Assembly: GCA_009923345.1 (NCBI GenBank)
Contig: RFTR01000038.1
Coordinates: forward strand, 1 to 12,451
DNA: 12,451 nt
Reading direction: 5' to 3'
From: Betaproteobacteria bacterium
Lineage (GTDB): Bacteria > Pseudomonadota > Gammaproteobacteria > Burkholderiales > Burkholderiaceae_C
Shown here: positions 4,916 through 12,347 of the stretch, in pieces
Position numbering within the stretch: the stretch's first letter is position 1
Layout of the letters: every line of letters begins with the position of its first letter
Made by a program: the position numbers and the translations under genes
Notes under the pieces: generated by a model
The model's input: the letters and a program-made list of their open reading frames with translations, nothing else
Database searches by the model: none
What the model was told of the DNA's origin: nothing

Positions 4916-5606
4916 CGAAACGCCTGCAGGATTTTTAAGCCGTTGGTCGCGACGTAAAGCGGAGGTTCGTCAGGGTGTTGCTTTGGACGAAGCAGCTAAG
5001 GCTGCCATTGACCAAGACAAAAAGCCTGGCAAGCATTTAAATTCAGAACTGCAAGGGGCTCAGGCAGTTAATAGCGATAAAAGCTTGACGCCCTCTACAA
5101 GGCTGGTTGGTTCGCCAGATCAAAAGGACGACCAAAACCACCACTTGGATAGCGCTTCGCAACAAAAGCCAGCACCTTCCATGGCAGATGTACAAAGTCT
5201 CACCAAAGACTCCGACTACACCCAATTCATGGCCAGCGAGGTCGCGCCAGAGGTCAAAAACGCGGCCATGAAAAAGCTTTTTGCCGATCCGCATTTCAAT
5301 GTGATGGATAGGATGGACGTGTACATCGACGACTACGGACAATCTGACCCCATTCCTCAAGCCATGTTGCGACAGATGGTTAGCGCTAAGTTTTTGAATC
5401 TTTTTGAAGATGACGATGACGAGAATAAAGACGCGCAAGCCAATCTAAATGACATCCCTACCGCCAAAGAGACCCGAGTCGTGGCACAGTCCGTCCCTGC
5501 CGCAACAATTTCAAAACCCGAGCCCCACACGCATGACCACCCTGATTTGCGACTGCAACCAGACCCAGCCCCTCGATCCGAAGGCGCTGGGTCAAAGCCT
5601 GTCTGA
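4905..5606 (+). CDS. DUF3306 protein of the formate dehydrogenase locus
   Basis: A 233-residue hydrophilic protein. The N-terminal FLSRWSRRKAEVRQG (about residues 9-23) and the central block from SLTKDSDYTQFMA to MDVYIDDYG, then QAMLRQMVSAKFLNLF, are the marks of DUF3306. The remainder is disordered and charged, including an acidic EDDDDE run. Its function is unknown; it is regularly coupled to DUF3305 in molybdoenzyme loci. The ATG at 4905 is preferred to the GTG at 4896 because GAGGTG ends seven bases before it and the conserved region begins right after. The start overlaps the DUF3305 stop and its end overlaps the next gene by 74 bases, so the block is translationally coupled. Confidence 0.8.
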   Translation: MANDETPAGFLSRWSRRKAEVRQGVALDEAAKAAIDQDKKPGKHLNSELQGAQAVNSDKSLTPSTRLVGSPDQKDDQNHHLDSASQQKPAPSMADVQSLTKDSDYTQFMASEVAPEVKNAAMKKLFADPHFNVMDRMDVYIDDYGQSDPIPQAMLRQMVSAKFLNLFEDDDDENKDAQANLNDIPTAKETRVVAQSVPAATISKPEPHTHDHPDLRLQPDPAPRSEGAGSKPV

Positions 5607-7680
5607 ACCACTCACACTTCATACTGCCTTGTGCCGTCGCGATGTCGGCTCTTACCTCCAAGCGATTCAAGGCAATGACGACGTGGTGGTGGCTTGCACC
5701 CAAGAGCAAAGACTCTTTAGCGATTTAGCATTGCAGACAAACGCCAAAACTTCCGTTATTAAGTTCGTCAATATCCGCGAGACCGGTGGCTGGAGCCAAG
5801 ACGCCAAAAACGCGTCTCCCAAAATCGCTGCACTTCTCGCCACTGCGCATCTGCCAGACCCTGATCCCGTGCCTACGGTTACCTATAAAAGTAGCGGCCG
5901 TTTATTGATCGTCGGAACACTTGATGCGGCAGAGCCCGTGGCGGCCATGTTGGCAGACAACTTGCAGATCACCGTTTTTACGCAAGGCAATACATCGCAA
6001 ACTAATCAGGCTGGCGTATCCAAAATGGGTGCACAGTCGCGACAAGCTATCAGCACCCAAAATCGAAACCACCCCGTATTAGGCGGTGAGATTGTTAAGT
6101 TAGGCGGATGGTTAGGAGCGTTCAAATTAACTTGGAAGCGTAGCAACCCGATCGATTTAGACGTCTGCACACGTTGCAACGCATGTATTGCCGCCTGCCC
6201 CGAGCAAGCCATTGGTTTGGATTACCAAATTGACCTCGACAAGTGCAAGTCCCACCGGGACTGTGTGACGGCTTGCGGTGCGGTGGGTGCTATCAGCTTT
6301 GACCGACAAGCTGCCGAAGAAGTGGCTGAATTCGACATGGTGCTCGACCTGCGTCCACATAGCGCGTTTAGCCAACACGCTTTGCCGCAAGGTTATTTTC
6401 GTGATGCCAATACGGCCACTTTGCTCAAGGTGCGTGAATTGGTGGGTGAGTTTGAGAAGCCTCGCTTCTTTGCTTACAAACAAAAACTCTGCGCGCATAG
6501 CCGCAATGAGCAAGTTGGCTGCAACGCTTGTATCGACATTTGCTCGGCAGAGGCGATTCATTCCGACAAGTCACGCCAGCAAATTGTGGTCAATCCCAAT
6601 CTCTGCGTCGGCTGCGGTGCCTGTACCACCGTGTGTCCAACAGGTGCGTTGACCTATGCCTATCCTGCGGCCAGTCATACTGGACTCAAACTCAAAACAC
6701 TGCTCAACACGTATGCCAAGGCAGGCGGCAAAGACGCTGTCCTGTTGCTGCACAGCCAAGGCAAAGGCCAAGCGATGGTGGAAGAAGTGGGGCGTGCTGC
6801 GCAACTGCGTCTTGCCAAAGGCTTGCCCGCGCATGTGATCCCTTTGGCCTTGTGGCATACCGCTAGCACTGGACTAGATGTCTGGCTTAGCGCTCTGTCT
6901 TATGGTGCTGCGCAAGTGTTGGTTTTGATGACAGATGAAGAAGCGCCGCAATACCTCGATGGTGTTCAAGCGCAAATGGCGCAAGGCCAAGCGCTTTTGG
7001 AAGGATTGGGATACACAGGTAAAGGGCAAGTTCCCCTGCAGTTGGTGCAAGCGGGTAATGCGCTGGAACTCGACGCTGATTTGCAAAGACTGACGGTGGG
7101 CGCACAGCGTTTAAAAGCCAAGTTACCCATTGCCCCATTTGCAGTAACCGCCGAAAAGCGTGGCACTTTGGGACTAGTGATAGACCATTTGCTCGAAAAC
7201 GCGCCTGCTCTCAAAACACCTAACCCACCAGAGGCATTGCCACTACCCCAAGAGGGTGCCTTGTTCGGCACGGTCAACATCAACAAAGACACATGCACTT
7301 TGTGTATGAGTTGTGTCAGTGCCTGCCCCGCGCAAGCCTTGCAAGATAACACCCAAGCGCCTCAGTTGCGCTTTGTAGAAAAAAACTGTGTTCAGTGCGG
7401 CCTATGCGTGACGACCTGCCCAGAAAAAGCGGTCGATTTAACCTCACGCCTTTTGTTGACCCCGCAGCGTAAAGAGGTGCGTGTGCTCAATGAGACCCAG
7501 CCTTATGGATGCATCCGTTGTAAAAAACCTTTTGGTACGCTTAAAGGGGTGGAAGCTATGTTGGGCAAATTGGCGGGGCATGCGATGTTCCAAGGCGCCG
7601 CTTTGGAGCGACTCAAAATGTGCGGCGATTGCCGTGTGATCGATATTTACTCTGCTGGCGACGAGCAAAAAATCTCATGA
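5533..7680 (+). CDS. Poly-[4Fe-4S] ferredoxin-like electron-transfer protein
   Basis: A 715-residue cytoplasmic protein without signal peptide. The N-terminal domain (MTTLICDCN start; LCRRDVGSYL; VVVACTQEQRLF) is cysteine-containing but not a ferredoxin. Three double-ferredoxin modules follow. Module 1 has Cys212/215/218/222 and Cys238/244/248, where His241 stands at the expected second-cysteine position. Module 2 has Cys320/330/333/337 and Cys358/361/364/368. Module 3 has Cys588/591/594/598 and Cys619/622/625/629. A C-terminal CxxC pair (660/663 and 697/700) may bind zinc or another cluster. Residues about 370-560 contain a region (AVLLLHSQGKG, VLVLMTDEEAP) of unknown role. It probably moves electrons for, or helps assemble, FDH; the direction is unknown. 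The start at 5533 is chosen because the conserved N-terminus begins there; it overlaps DUF3306 by 74 bases and lacks a clear Shine-Dalgarno site. An ATG at 5449 would add 28 unlikely residues. Confidence 0.85.
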   Translation: MTTLICDCNQTQPLDPKALGQSLSEPLTLHTALCRRDVGSYLQAIQGNDDVVVACTQEQRLFSDLALQTNAKTSVIKFVNIRETGGWSQDAKNASPKIAALLATAHLPDPDPVPTVTYKSSGRLLIVGTLDAAEPVAAMLADNLQITVFTQGNTSQTNQAGVSKMGAQSRQAISTQNRNHPVLGGEIVKLGGWLGAFKLTWKRSNPIDLDVCTRCNACIAACPEQAIGLDYQIDLDKCKSHRDCVTACGAVGAISFDRQAAEEVAEFDMVLDLRPHSAFSQHALPQGYFRDANTATLLKVRELVGEFEKPRFFAYKQKLCAHSRNEQVGCNACIDICSAEAIHSDKSRQQIVVNPNLCVGCGACTTVCPTGALTYAYPAASHTGLKLKTLLNTYAKAGGKDAVLLLHSQGKGQAMVEEVGRAAQLRLAKGLPAHVIPLALWHTASTGLDVWLSALSYGAAQVLVLMTDEEAPQYLDGVQAQMAQGQALLEGLGYTGKGQVPLQLVQAGNALELDADLQRLTVGAQRLKAKLPIAPFAVTAEKRGTLGLVIDHLLENAPALKTPNPPEALPLPQEGALFGTVNINKDTCTLCMSCVSACPAQALQDNTQAPQLRFVEKNCVQCGLCVTTCPEKAVDLTSRLLLTPQRKEVRVLNETQPYGCIRCKKPFGTLKGVEAMLGKLAGHAMFQGAALERLKMCGDCRVIDIYSAGDEQKIS

Positions 7681-8294
7681 CCTACCCACCTTCTAGCACT
7701 GCATTGGATGAAGAAACCGCGCGCGCCGAACTCTATGGCGTGATCGCCGAATTGTTTTACGCACCTAGCCGTGTTGAATTGCTGGCGCAATTGCGCGTGG
7801 CAGCGACTGAGGCGCCGGCAGCTGGCGGATTTTTAGAAGAGCCATGGCGACAGCTGGTAGGCTTAGCCCGCGATATGGACGATGCGGCTATTCAAAAAGA
7901 GCATGATGCTTTGTTTGGCGGCGTAGGCAAGCCTGAGGTCTATGCATTTGCTTCGCATTTTTTGAGTGGGTTTTTGAACGAAAAGCCTTTGGCAAAGTTA
8001 CGCGAAGACTTGGCTGCATTGGGTTTGACCCGAGATGCCACGACGATGTCGGAGACTGAGGACCATATTTCCTATGTGCTTGAAGTCATGCGTTTTTTGG
8101 TTGCTGGCGACGACGTAACGGTTTCTAACCTCACCCAACAAGCCAAATTCTTTGCTGCCCATGTCCAGCCATGGGTACCTACTTTTTGCGATGCTGTGCA
8201 AGCCAACCCTAGGGCGCGTTTTTATGCGGCATTGGCAGAATTGACGCGTTCGTTGGTCAGCGTTGAGTCGCAAGCTTTTGATTTGATGGCTTGA
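7677..8294 (+). CDS. TorD/DmsD-family molybdoenzyme maturation chaperone
   Basis: A 205-residue all-helical cytoplasmic protein of the TorD/DmsD family. Marks include the N-terminal ARAELYGVIAELFYAPSR (about 15-32), the KEHDALFGGVGKPEVYAFAS region around residue 80-100, and the signature TEDHISYVLEVMRFLVAG (about 127-144, with Glu128, Asp129, His130). These chaperones bind the twin-arginine leader and core of the apo-molybdoenzyme, preventing export until cofactor is inserted. Its ATG overlaps the stop of the ferredoxin gene (ATGA, 7677-7680), and the FDH structural genes follow after a 185-base gap, so its client should be the FDH alpha subunit. An upstream in-frame start within the ferredoxin gene is unnecessary. 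It could equally be named FdhM-like or DmsD-like; I give no symbol. Confidence 0.9.
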   Translation: MTYPPSSTALDEETARAELYGVIAELFYAPSRVELLAQLRVAATEAPAAGGFLEEPWRQLVGLARDMDDAAIQKEHDALFGGVGKPEVYAFASHFLSGFLNEKPLAKLREDLAALGLTRDATTMSETEDHISYVLEVMRFLVAGDDVTVSNLTQQAKFFAAHVQPWVPTFCDAVQANPRARFYAALAELTRSLVSVESQAFDLMA

Positions 8295-8296
8295 GG

Positions 8297-8330
8297 TTTT
8301 TCGCTCAGCGCTAATGCGCATGAGAAAAAA
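8297..8330. repeat. Imperfect hairpin after the TorD-like gene
   Basis: CTCAGCGC-TAAT-GCGCATGAG forms a stem with one bulged A, extended outside by T5 on the left and A6 on the right. It lies directly after the TorD stop. Because neither strand has a T-tract after the stem that is free of pairing, it is not a standard intrinsic terminator, but it could mark the end of the accessory transcript or stabilise it. Confidence 0.3.
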
Positions 8331-8358
8331 GCAACCCAAGAGATTTATTACTCTTAAC

Positions 8359-8378
8359 TGACGAAACGGTATTCGTCA
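8359..8378. promoter_or_regulatory. Dyad TGACGAA-N6-TTCGTCA upstream of the FDH structural genes
   Basis: A perfect 7-bp inverted repeat with a 6-base centre lies in the only sizeable gap of the FDH locus, about 100 bases before the Tat-signal gene. No T-tract follows. Its length and position suggest a binding site for a dimeric regulator. I do not recognise the motif; it is not an FNR (TTGAT-N4-ATCAA) site. Confidence 0.4.
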
Positions 8379-8409
8379 TTTAGGTGACTGCCTAGCGTTA
8401 CTACCTAGT

Positions 8410-8434
8410 CTTTAAGGTTGTAAAGGTCTTAAAG
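8410..8434. promoter_or_regulatory. Dyad CTTTAAG-N11-CTTAAAG at the predicted FDH promoter
   Basis: A perfect 7-bp inverted repeat with 18 bases between half-site starts is centred near 8422. The right arm lies where a -35 box would be for the -10-like TATACA at 8450-8455. The spacing puts half-sites on nearly two helical turns, as for an activator overlapping the -35 region. No good -35 hexamer is present, which fits activator dependence. Regulator identity is unknown. Confidence 0.4.
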
Positions 8435-8447
8435 TACAGGTTGAGTC

Positions 8448-8455
8448 TGTATACA
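8448..8455 (+). promoter_or_regulatory. -10-like element within palindrome TGTATACA
   Basis: TATACA (8450-8455) matches the sigma70 -10 box at four of six positions and lies inside the perfect 8-bp palindrome TGTATACA. A start near 8462 would leave a leader of about 18 bases, with GAGGA at 8468-8472 as ribosome site for the ATG at 8480. No -35 match is found at 16-18 bases, so this is a weak or activator-dependent promoter candidate. Confidence 0.25.
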
Positions 8456-8479
8456 TACGGATATTGCGAGGAATCTCTT

Positions 8480-8710
8480 ATGAAAAAAACACAACCTAAC
8501 TCCCCAACAATAGAAAAATCCGCGCCCTCGCGACGCGGATTTTTTATGGGTGCAGCTGCTGCAAGTGCTGCCGCAGTGGCTGTGACGACCATGCCCAATA
8601 TGGGCGGGCAAGCCACGCAAATTGCAAAACTTCCTCCCGCCCCCGAGAACGGTGGCGGCTACAGCTTGAGCGAGCACGTGAAACGCTATTACCAGACCAC
8701 CCGCGTCTGA
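8480..8710 (+). CDS. Small Tat-signal protein of the FDH operon (FdhX-like)
   Basis: A 76-residue protein with a twin-arginine signal: SRRGFFMG at 17-24 followed by an Ala-rich hydrophobic stretch. The remainder is only about 35 residues, with NGGGYSLSEHVKRYYQTTRV near the C-terminus (about 57-76). Small proteins with this Tat leader and SEHVKRYYxTTR end are regularly encoded just before FDH alpha subunits in proteobacteria; I know them as assembly or accessory proteins of unproven function. The start at ATG 8480 is fixed by GAGGA seven bases upstream. The alpha subunit starts 14 bases after its stop, so the two are co-transcribed. With so little mature sequence, it may act mainly through its leader, for example by engaging the Tat system or the chaperone. 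Confidence 0.85.
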   Translation: MKKTQPNSPTIEKSAPSRRGFFMGAAAASAAAVAVTTMPNMGGQATQIAKLPPAPENGGGYSLSEHVKRYYQTTRV

Positions 8711-8724
8711 GTTCAGGAGCCACT

Positions 8725-11694
8725 ATGTTGTTGACCCGTAAAAATTCTTCTTCCAACGCACCAGCGCAGCTTGGTCAGTCCGTATTTGTGGATCGACTCC
8801 AGCGCGGTTTGTCGCAAGCCCTTCCCACATTAGATCGTCGAGGCTTTTTGCGCCGTTCCGGTTTAGGCGTTGGTGTTGGTCTGGCAGCTACCCAACTGAG
8901 TTTGGTGAAAAAAGCCGACGCCGCTAGTGCAGGTGCTGGCAACGGCACCGGAAAAATCGAAGTCAAACGCACGGTGTGCACCCACTGCTCAGTAGGTTGT
9001 GCTGTCGATGCGGTTGTTGAAAACGGCGTCTGGGTTCGCCAAGAGCCCGTGTTCGATTCCCCCATCAACTTAGGTGCGCATTGCGCCAAGGGCGCAGCCT
9101 TGCGCGAACACGGCCACGGCGAATTCCGTCTGCGCTACCCCATGAAATTGGTCAACGGTAAATACGAGCGTATAAGCTGGGATACCGCGTTGAACGAAAT
9201 CTCTACCAAGTTGCTCGACTTGCGCAAAACCAGCGGCCCTGACAGTGTCTACTGGATCGGTTCCTCCAAGCACAACAACGAGCAAGCCTATTTACTGCGC
9301 AAGTTTGTGAGCTACTTTGGCTCGAATAACTGCGATCACCAAGCGCGTATTTGCCACTCCACTACCGTGGCGGGCGTAGCCAATACTTGGGGCTATGGCG
9401 CGATGACCAATTCTTACAACGACATGCAAAACAGCAAGGTCGCTATGTACATTGGCTCCAACGCTGCCGAGGCCCATCCAGTGTCTTTGTTGCATATGTT
9501 GCATGCCAAAGAAAACGGCTGCAAGATGATCGTGGTCGATCCACGTTTCACACGAACCGCCGCAAGGGCTGATGAATACGTGCGTATTCGTTCAGGCTCA
9601 GACATCGCTTTCTTGTTTGGCTTGTTGCACATCATTTTCAAGAACGGTTGGGAAGATAAAAAGTACATCAACGACCGTGTCTATGGCATGGATAAGGTCA
9701 AAGAAGAAGTCTTAGCCAAGTGGACGCCCGATAAGGTCGAGGAAGCCTGCGGCGTGGGCCCTGAGCAATTGCTCAAGGTCGCGACTTGGTTACATGAAAA
9801 CCGCCCCGGCACCATCGTCTGGTGTATGGGTCAAACCCAGCACACGATTGGTAATGCCATCGTGCGTGCCTCTTGCATCTTGCAGTTGGCTTTGGGTAAC
9901 GTGGGCAAGTCGGGTGGTGGCACCAACATTTTCCGCGGTCATGACAACGTGCAAGGCGCGACCGACGTTGGACCAAATCCAGACTCTTTGCCTGGTTACT
10001 ACGGCATCGTAGAAGGCTCTTGGAAGCACTTTGCTAAAGCCTGGGGCGTTGAATTCGATTGGCTTAAAGGTCGCTTTGCCAGCCCTGCCATGATGAGTAA
10101 GCCTGGCATTACCGTTTCGCGTTGGATTGACGGTGTGCTTGAAAAGAACGAGTTGATCGATCAAGAAAATAACCTCAAGGGAGTATTCTTCTGGGGCCAC
10201 GCGCCTAACTCGCAATCTCGGGGATTAGAGATGAAGCGCGCCATGGACAAGCTGGATTTGTTGGTCGTGGTGGACCCTTATCCATCCGCAACTGCAGCAA
10301 TGGCCGCCATGCCTGGTAAGCCAGAAGACGCCAATCCCAATCGCGCCGTGTACTTATTACCTGCTGCGACGCAGTTTGAAACCAGTGGCTCATGCACTGC
10401 GTCGAACCGCTCCTTGCAATGGCGTGAAAAAGTGATTGAACCATTGTGGGAGAGCCGTTCAGACCACATGATCATGTACCAATTGGCTGAGAAACTCGGA
10501 TTTGGAAAAGAGTTGGTCAAGAACTACAAGCTACAGAAAGTCAAGGGCATGGACGAACCCATGACCGAAGAAATCTTGCGCGAAATCAACAAGTCGGTCT
10601 GGACCATTGGCTACACCGGTCAAAGCCCAGAGCGTCTCAAAGCGCATATGCGCAACATGCATCTCTTTGACGTGAAGACCTTGAAGTCCAAAGGCGGCAA
10701 AGACAAAGAAACTGGCTATGACTTTGGCGGCGATTACTTCGGTCTGCCTTGGCCTTGCTGGGGCACGCCTGAGTTGAAGCACCCAGGCTCTCCCAATTTG
10801 TATGACACCTCCAAGCACGTCATGGACGGCGGCGGTAATTTCCGCGCCAACTTTGGTGTGGAGCGTGAAGGCAAAAACCTGCTGGCAGAAGACGGCTCCC
10901 ATTCATTTGGGGCGGATATCACCACGGGCTACCCTGAACTCGACCATGTATTACTCAAGAAGCTGGGTTGGTGGGACGAACTTACCGACGCAGAGAAGCC
11001 TTTGGCCGAGGGCAAAAATTGGAAGACCGACAACTCGGGCGGCATGATCCGTGTATTCATGCAAAACCATGGATGCCATCCCTTTGGCAACGCCAAGGCC
11101 CGCGCCGTGGTGTGGAACTTCCCAGACCCGATCCCGCAGCACCGCGAACCGCTGTACGGTACGCGTCCAGACTTGATGGAAAAGTACCCCACCCACGCCG
11201 ACAAAAAAGCGTTCTGGCGTCTGCCCACCTTGTACAAAACAGTGCAAGACAAAAACATCGCAGACAAAGTGCATGAGAAGTTCCCTCTCATCATGACGTC
11301 GGGTCGTTTGGTCGAGTACGAAGGCGGTGGAGAAGAGACCCGTTCCAACCCATGGCTGGCTGAATTACAGCAAGACATGTTTGTGGAAATCAATCCCAAA
11401 GCAGCTGCAGACCGTGGTATTCGAAATGGCGAACAGGTGTGGGTGACCTCGCCCACTGGCGCTCGTCTCAAGGTGATGGCGATGGTCACACCCCGAGTTG
11501 GAGCCGATACGGTGTTCTTGCCCTTCCACTTCTCAGGACGTTGGCAAGGCGCGGATATGTTGGCACATTACCCCAAAGGTGCGGCGCCTATCGTGCGGGG
11601 TGAGGCGGTTAACACCGCCACCACCTACGGCTACGACAGCGTCACCATGATGCAAGAAACCAAGACCACCGTTTGCAACGTTGAGCGTGCCTAA
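8725..11694 (+). CDS. fdhA: Formate dehydrogenase alpha (catalytic, molybdopterin) subunit, Tat-exported, Cys-type
   Basis: A 989-residue bis-molybdopterin-guanine-dinucleotide enzyme that oxidises formate to CO2. The Tat motif DRRGFLR is at 37-43, after an unusually long 36-residue n-region, then a hydrophobic stretch to about residue 60. The proximal [4Fe-4S] ligands are Cys85, Cys88, Cys92 and Cys120, with the electron-relay Lys122. The active-site pair is Cys210-His211 in QARICHSTTVAG; Cys replaces the selenocysteine of E. coli FdnG, and the codon is TGC. Cofactor regions follow (GSNAAEAHP near 247-255, VVDPRFTRTA, GHDNVQGATDVGP), and the C-terminal MopB-binding domain includes TSGRLVEYEGGGEETR and EINPKAAADRGI. 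Length fits FdnG/FdoG-type enzymes. AGGAG lies five bases before the ATG. The beta subunit follows after 26 bases. The tag predicts a periplasmic, respiratory enzyme rather than an NAD-linked one. Mo versus W cannot be read from sequence. Confidence 0.96.
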   Translation: MLLTRKNSSSNAPAQLGQSVFVDRLQRGLSQALPTLDRRGFLRRSGLGVGVGLAATQLSLVKKADAASAGAGNGTGKIEVKRTVCTHCSVGCAVDAVVENGVWVRQEPVFDSPINLGAHCAKGAALREHGHGEFRLRYPMKLVNGKYERISWDTALNEISTKLLDLRKTSGPDSVYWIGSSKHNNEQAYLLRKFVSYFGSNNCDHQARICHSTTVAGVANTWGYGAMTNSYNDMQNSKVAMYIGSNAAEAHPVSLLHMLHAKENGCKMIVVDPRFTRTAARADEYVRIRSGSDIAFLFGLLHIIFKNGWEDKKYINDRVYGMDKVKEEVLAKWTPDKVEEACGVGPEQLLKVATWLHENRPGTIVWCMGQTQHTIGNAIVRASCILQLALGNVGKSGGGTNIFRGHDNVQGATDVGPNPDSLPGYYGIVEGSWKHFAKAWGVEFDWLKGRFASPAMMSKPGITVSRWIDGVLEKNELIDQENNLKGVFFWGHAPNSQSRGLEMKRAMDKLDLLVVVDPYPSATAAMAAMPGKPEDANPNRAVYLLPAATQFETSGSCTASNRSLQWREKVIEPLWESRSDHMIMYQLAEKLGFGKELVKNYKLQKVKGMDEPMTEEILREINKSVWTIGYTGQSPERLKAHMRNMHLFDVKTLKSKGGKDKETGYDFGGDYFGLPWPCWGTPELKHPGSPNLYDTSKHVMDGGGNFRANFGVEREGKNLLAEDGSHSFGADITTGYPELDHVLLKKLGWWDELTDAEKPLAEGKNWKTDNSGGMIRVFMQNHGCHPFGNAKARAVVWNFPDPIPQHREPLYGTRPDLMEKYPTHADKKAFWRLPTLYKTVQDKNIADKVHEKFPLIMTSGRLVEYEGGGEETRSNPWLAELQQDMFVEINPKAAADRGIRNGEQVWVTSPTGARLKVMAMVTPRVGADTVFLPFHFSGRWQGADMLAHYPKGAAPIVRGEAVNTATTYGYDSVTMMQETKTTVCNVERA

Positions 11695-11720
11695 AGCACC
11701 GCGTTAAAGGAGAAAAATCA

Positions 11721-12347
11721 ATGGCACGCATGAAATTTATTTGTGACGCAGAGCGTTGCATCGAATGCAACGGTTGCGTCACCGCTTGTAAAAACGAACA
11801 CGAAGTGCCGTGGGGCGTTAACCGTCGACGCGTTGTCACTTTGAATGACGGTGTGCCTGGCGAGAGATCCATCTCTGTCGCCTGTATGCACTGCTCTGAC
11901 GCACCTTGTATGGCAGTTTGCCCCGTGAACTGCTTCTACAAAACCGACGAAGGTGTTGTTTTGCACGACAAAGACACCTGCATTGGTTGCGGATATTGCT
12001 CTTACGCTTGCCCATTCGGTGCGCCTCAGTTCCCATCACAAGGCACATTTGGCGTGCGCGGCAAGATGGACAAATGCACTTTCTGTGCAGGCGGTCCCGA
12101 AGCCAATGGCAGCCAATCCGAGTTTGAAAAATATGGTCGCAACCGTCTAGCCGAAGGCAAATTGCCTGCATGCGCTGAAATGTGTTCGACCAAAGCCTTG
12201 CTCGCAGGCGACGGCGACGTGGTGGCAGACATATTCCGTGAGCGTGTGATCAAGCGCAACAAGGGTGCCGAAGTTTGGGGCTGGGGCACTGCTTACGGTT
12301 CTGCCAAAGCGGGTCAAAAACCGCAAGCTGAGGGAGCCAAGAAATGA
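11721..12347 (+). CDS. fdhB: Formate dehydrogenase beta (four-cluster iron-sulfur) subunit
   Basis: A 208-residue DMSO-reductase-type iron-sulfur subunit that carries electrons from the alpha subunit to the membrane partner. Four cysteine groups are present: Cys13/16/19/23, Cys55/58/63/67, Cys87/90/93/97, and Cys119/122/151/155, enough for four [4Fe-4S] clusters. Residues 123-150 are a spacer, and the C-terminal 50 residues end in a Lys/Ala-rich tail. Compared with E. coli FdnH (about 294 residues) it lacks the C-terminal transmembrane anchor, so it is a peripheral subunit that depends on alpha and the downstream membrane protein. It has no signal of its own and would ride through Tat with alpha. 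AAAGGAG lies eight bases upstream of the start. Its stop overlaps the next ATG (ATGA, 12344-12347). Confidence 0.95.
   Translation: MARMKFICDAERCIECNGCVTACKNEHEVPWGVNRRRVVTLNDGVPGERSISVACMHCSDAPCMAVCPVNCFYKTDEGVVLHDKDTCIGCGYCSYACPFGAPQFPSQGTFGVRGKMDKCTFCAGGPEANGSQSEFEKYGRNRLAEGKLPACAEMCSTKALLAGDGDVVADIFRERVIKRNKGAEVWGWGTAYGSAKAGQKPQAEGAKK

Noticed and set aside
7620..7676. Upstream start for the TorD-like gene
   Set aside because: It would overlap the ferredoxin coding region with an Arg/Cys-rich unlikely N-terminus; the ATGA-coupled start at 7677 fits the family.
9352..9354. Selenocysteine at the FDH active site
   Set aside because: The active-site codon is TGC (Cys210), not TGA, so no recoding is needed.
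9790..11489. Long minus-strand open frames within the FDH alpha gene
   Set aside because: They are antisense frames left by the codon bias of a large, well-supported gene and show no family features.
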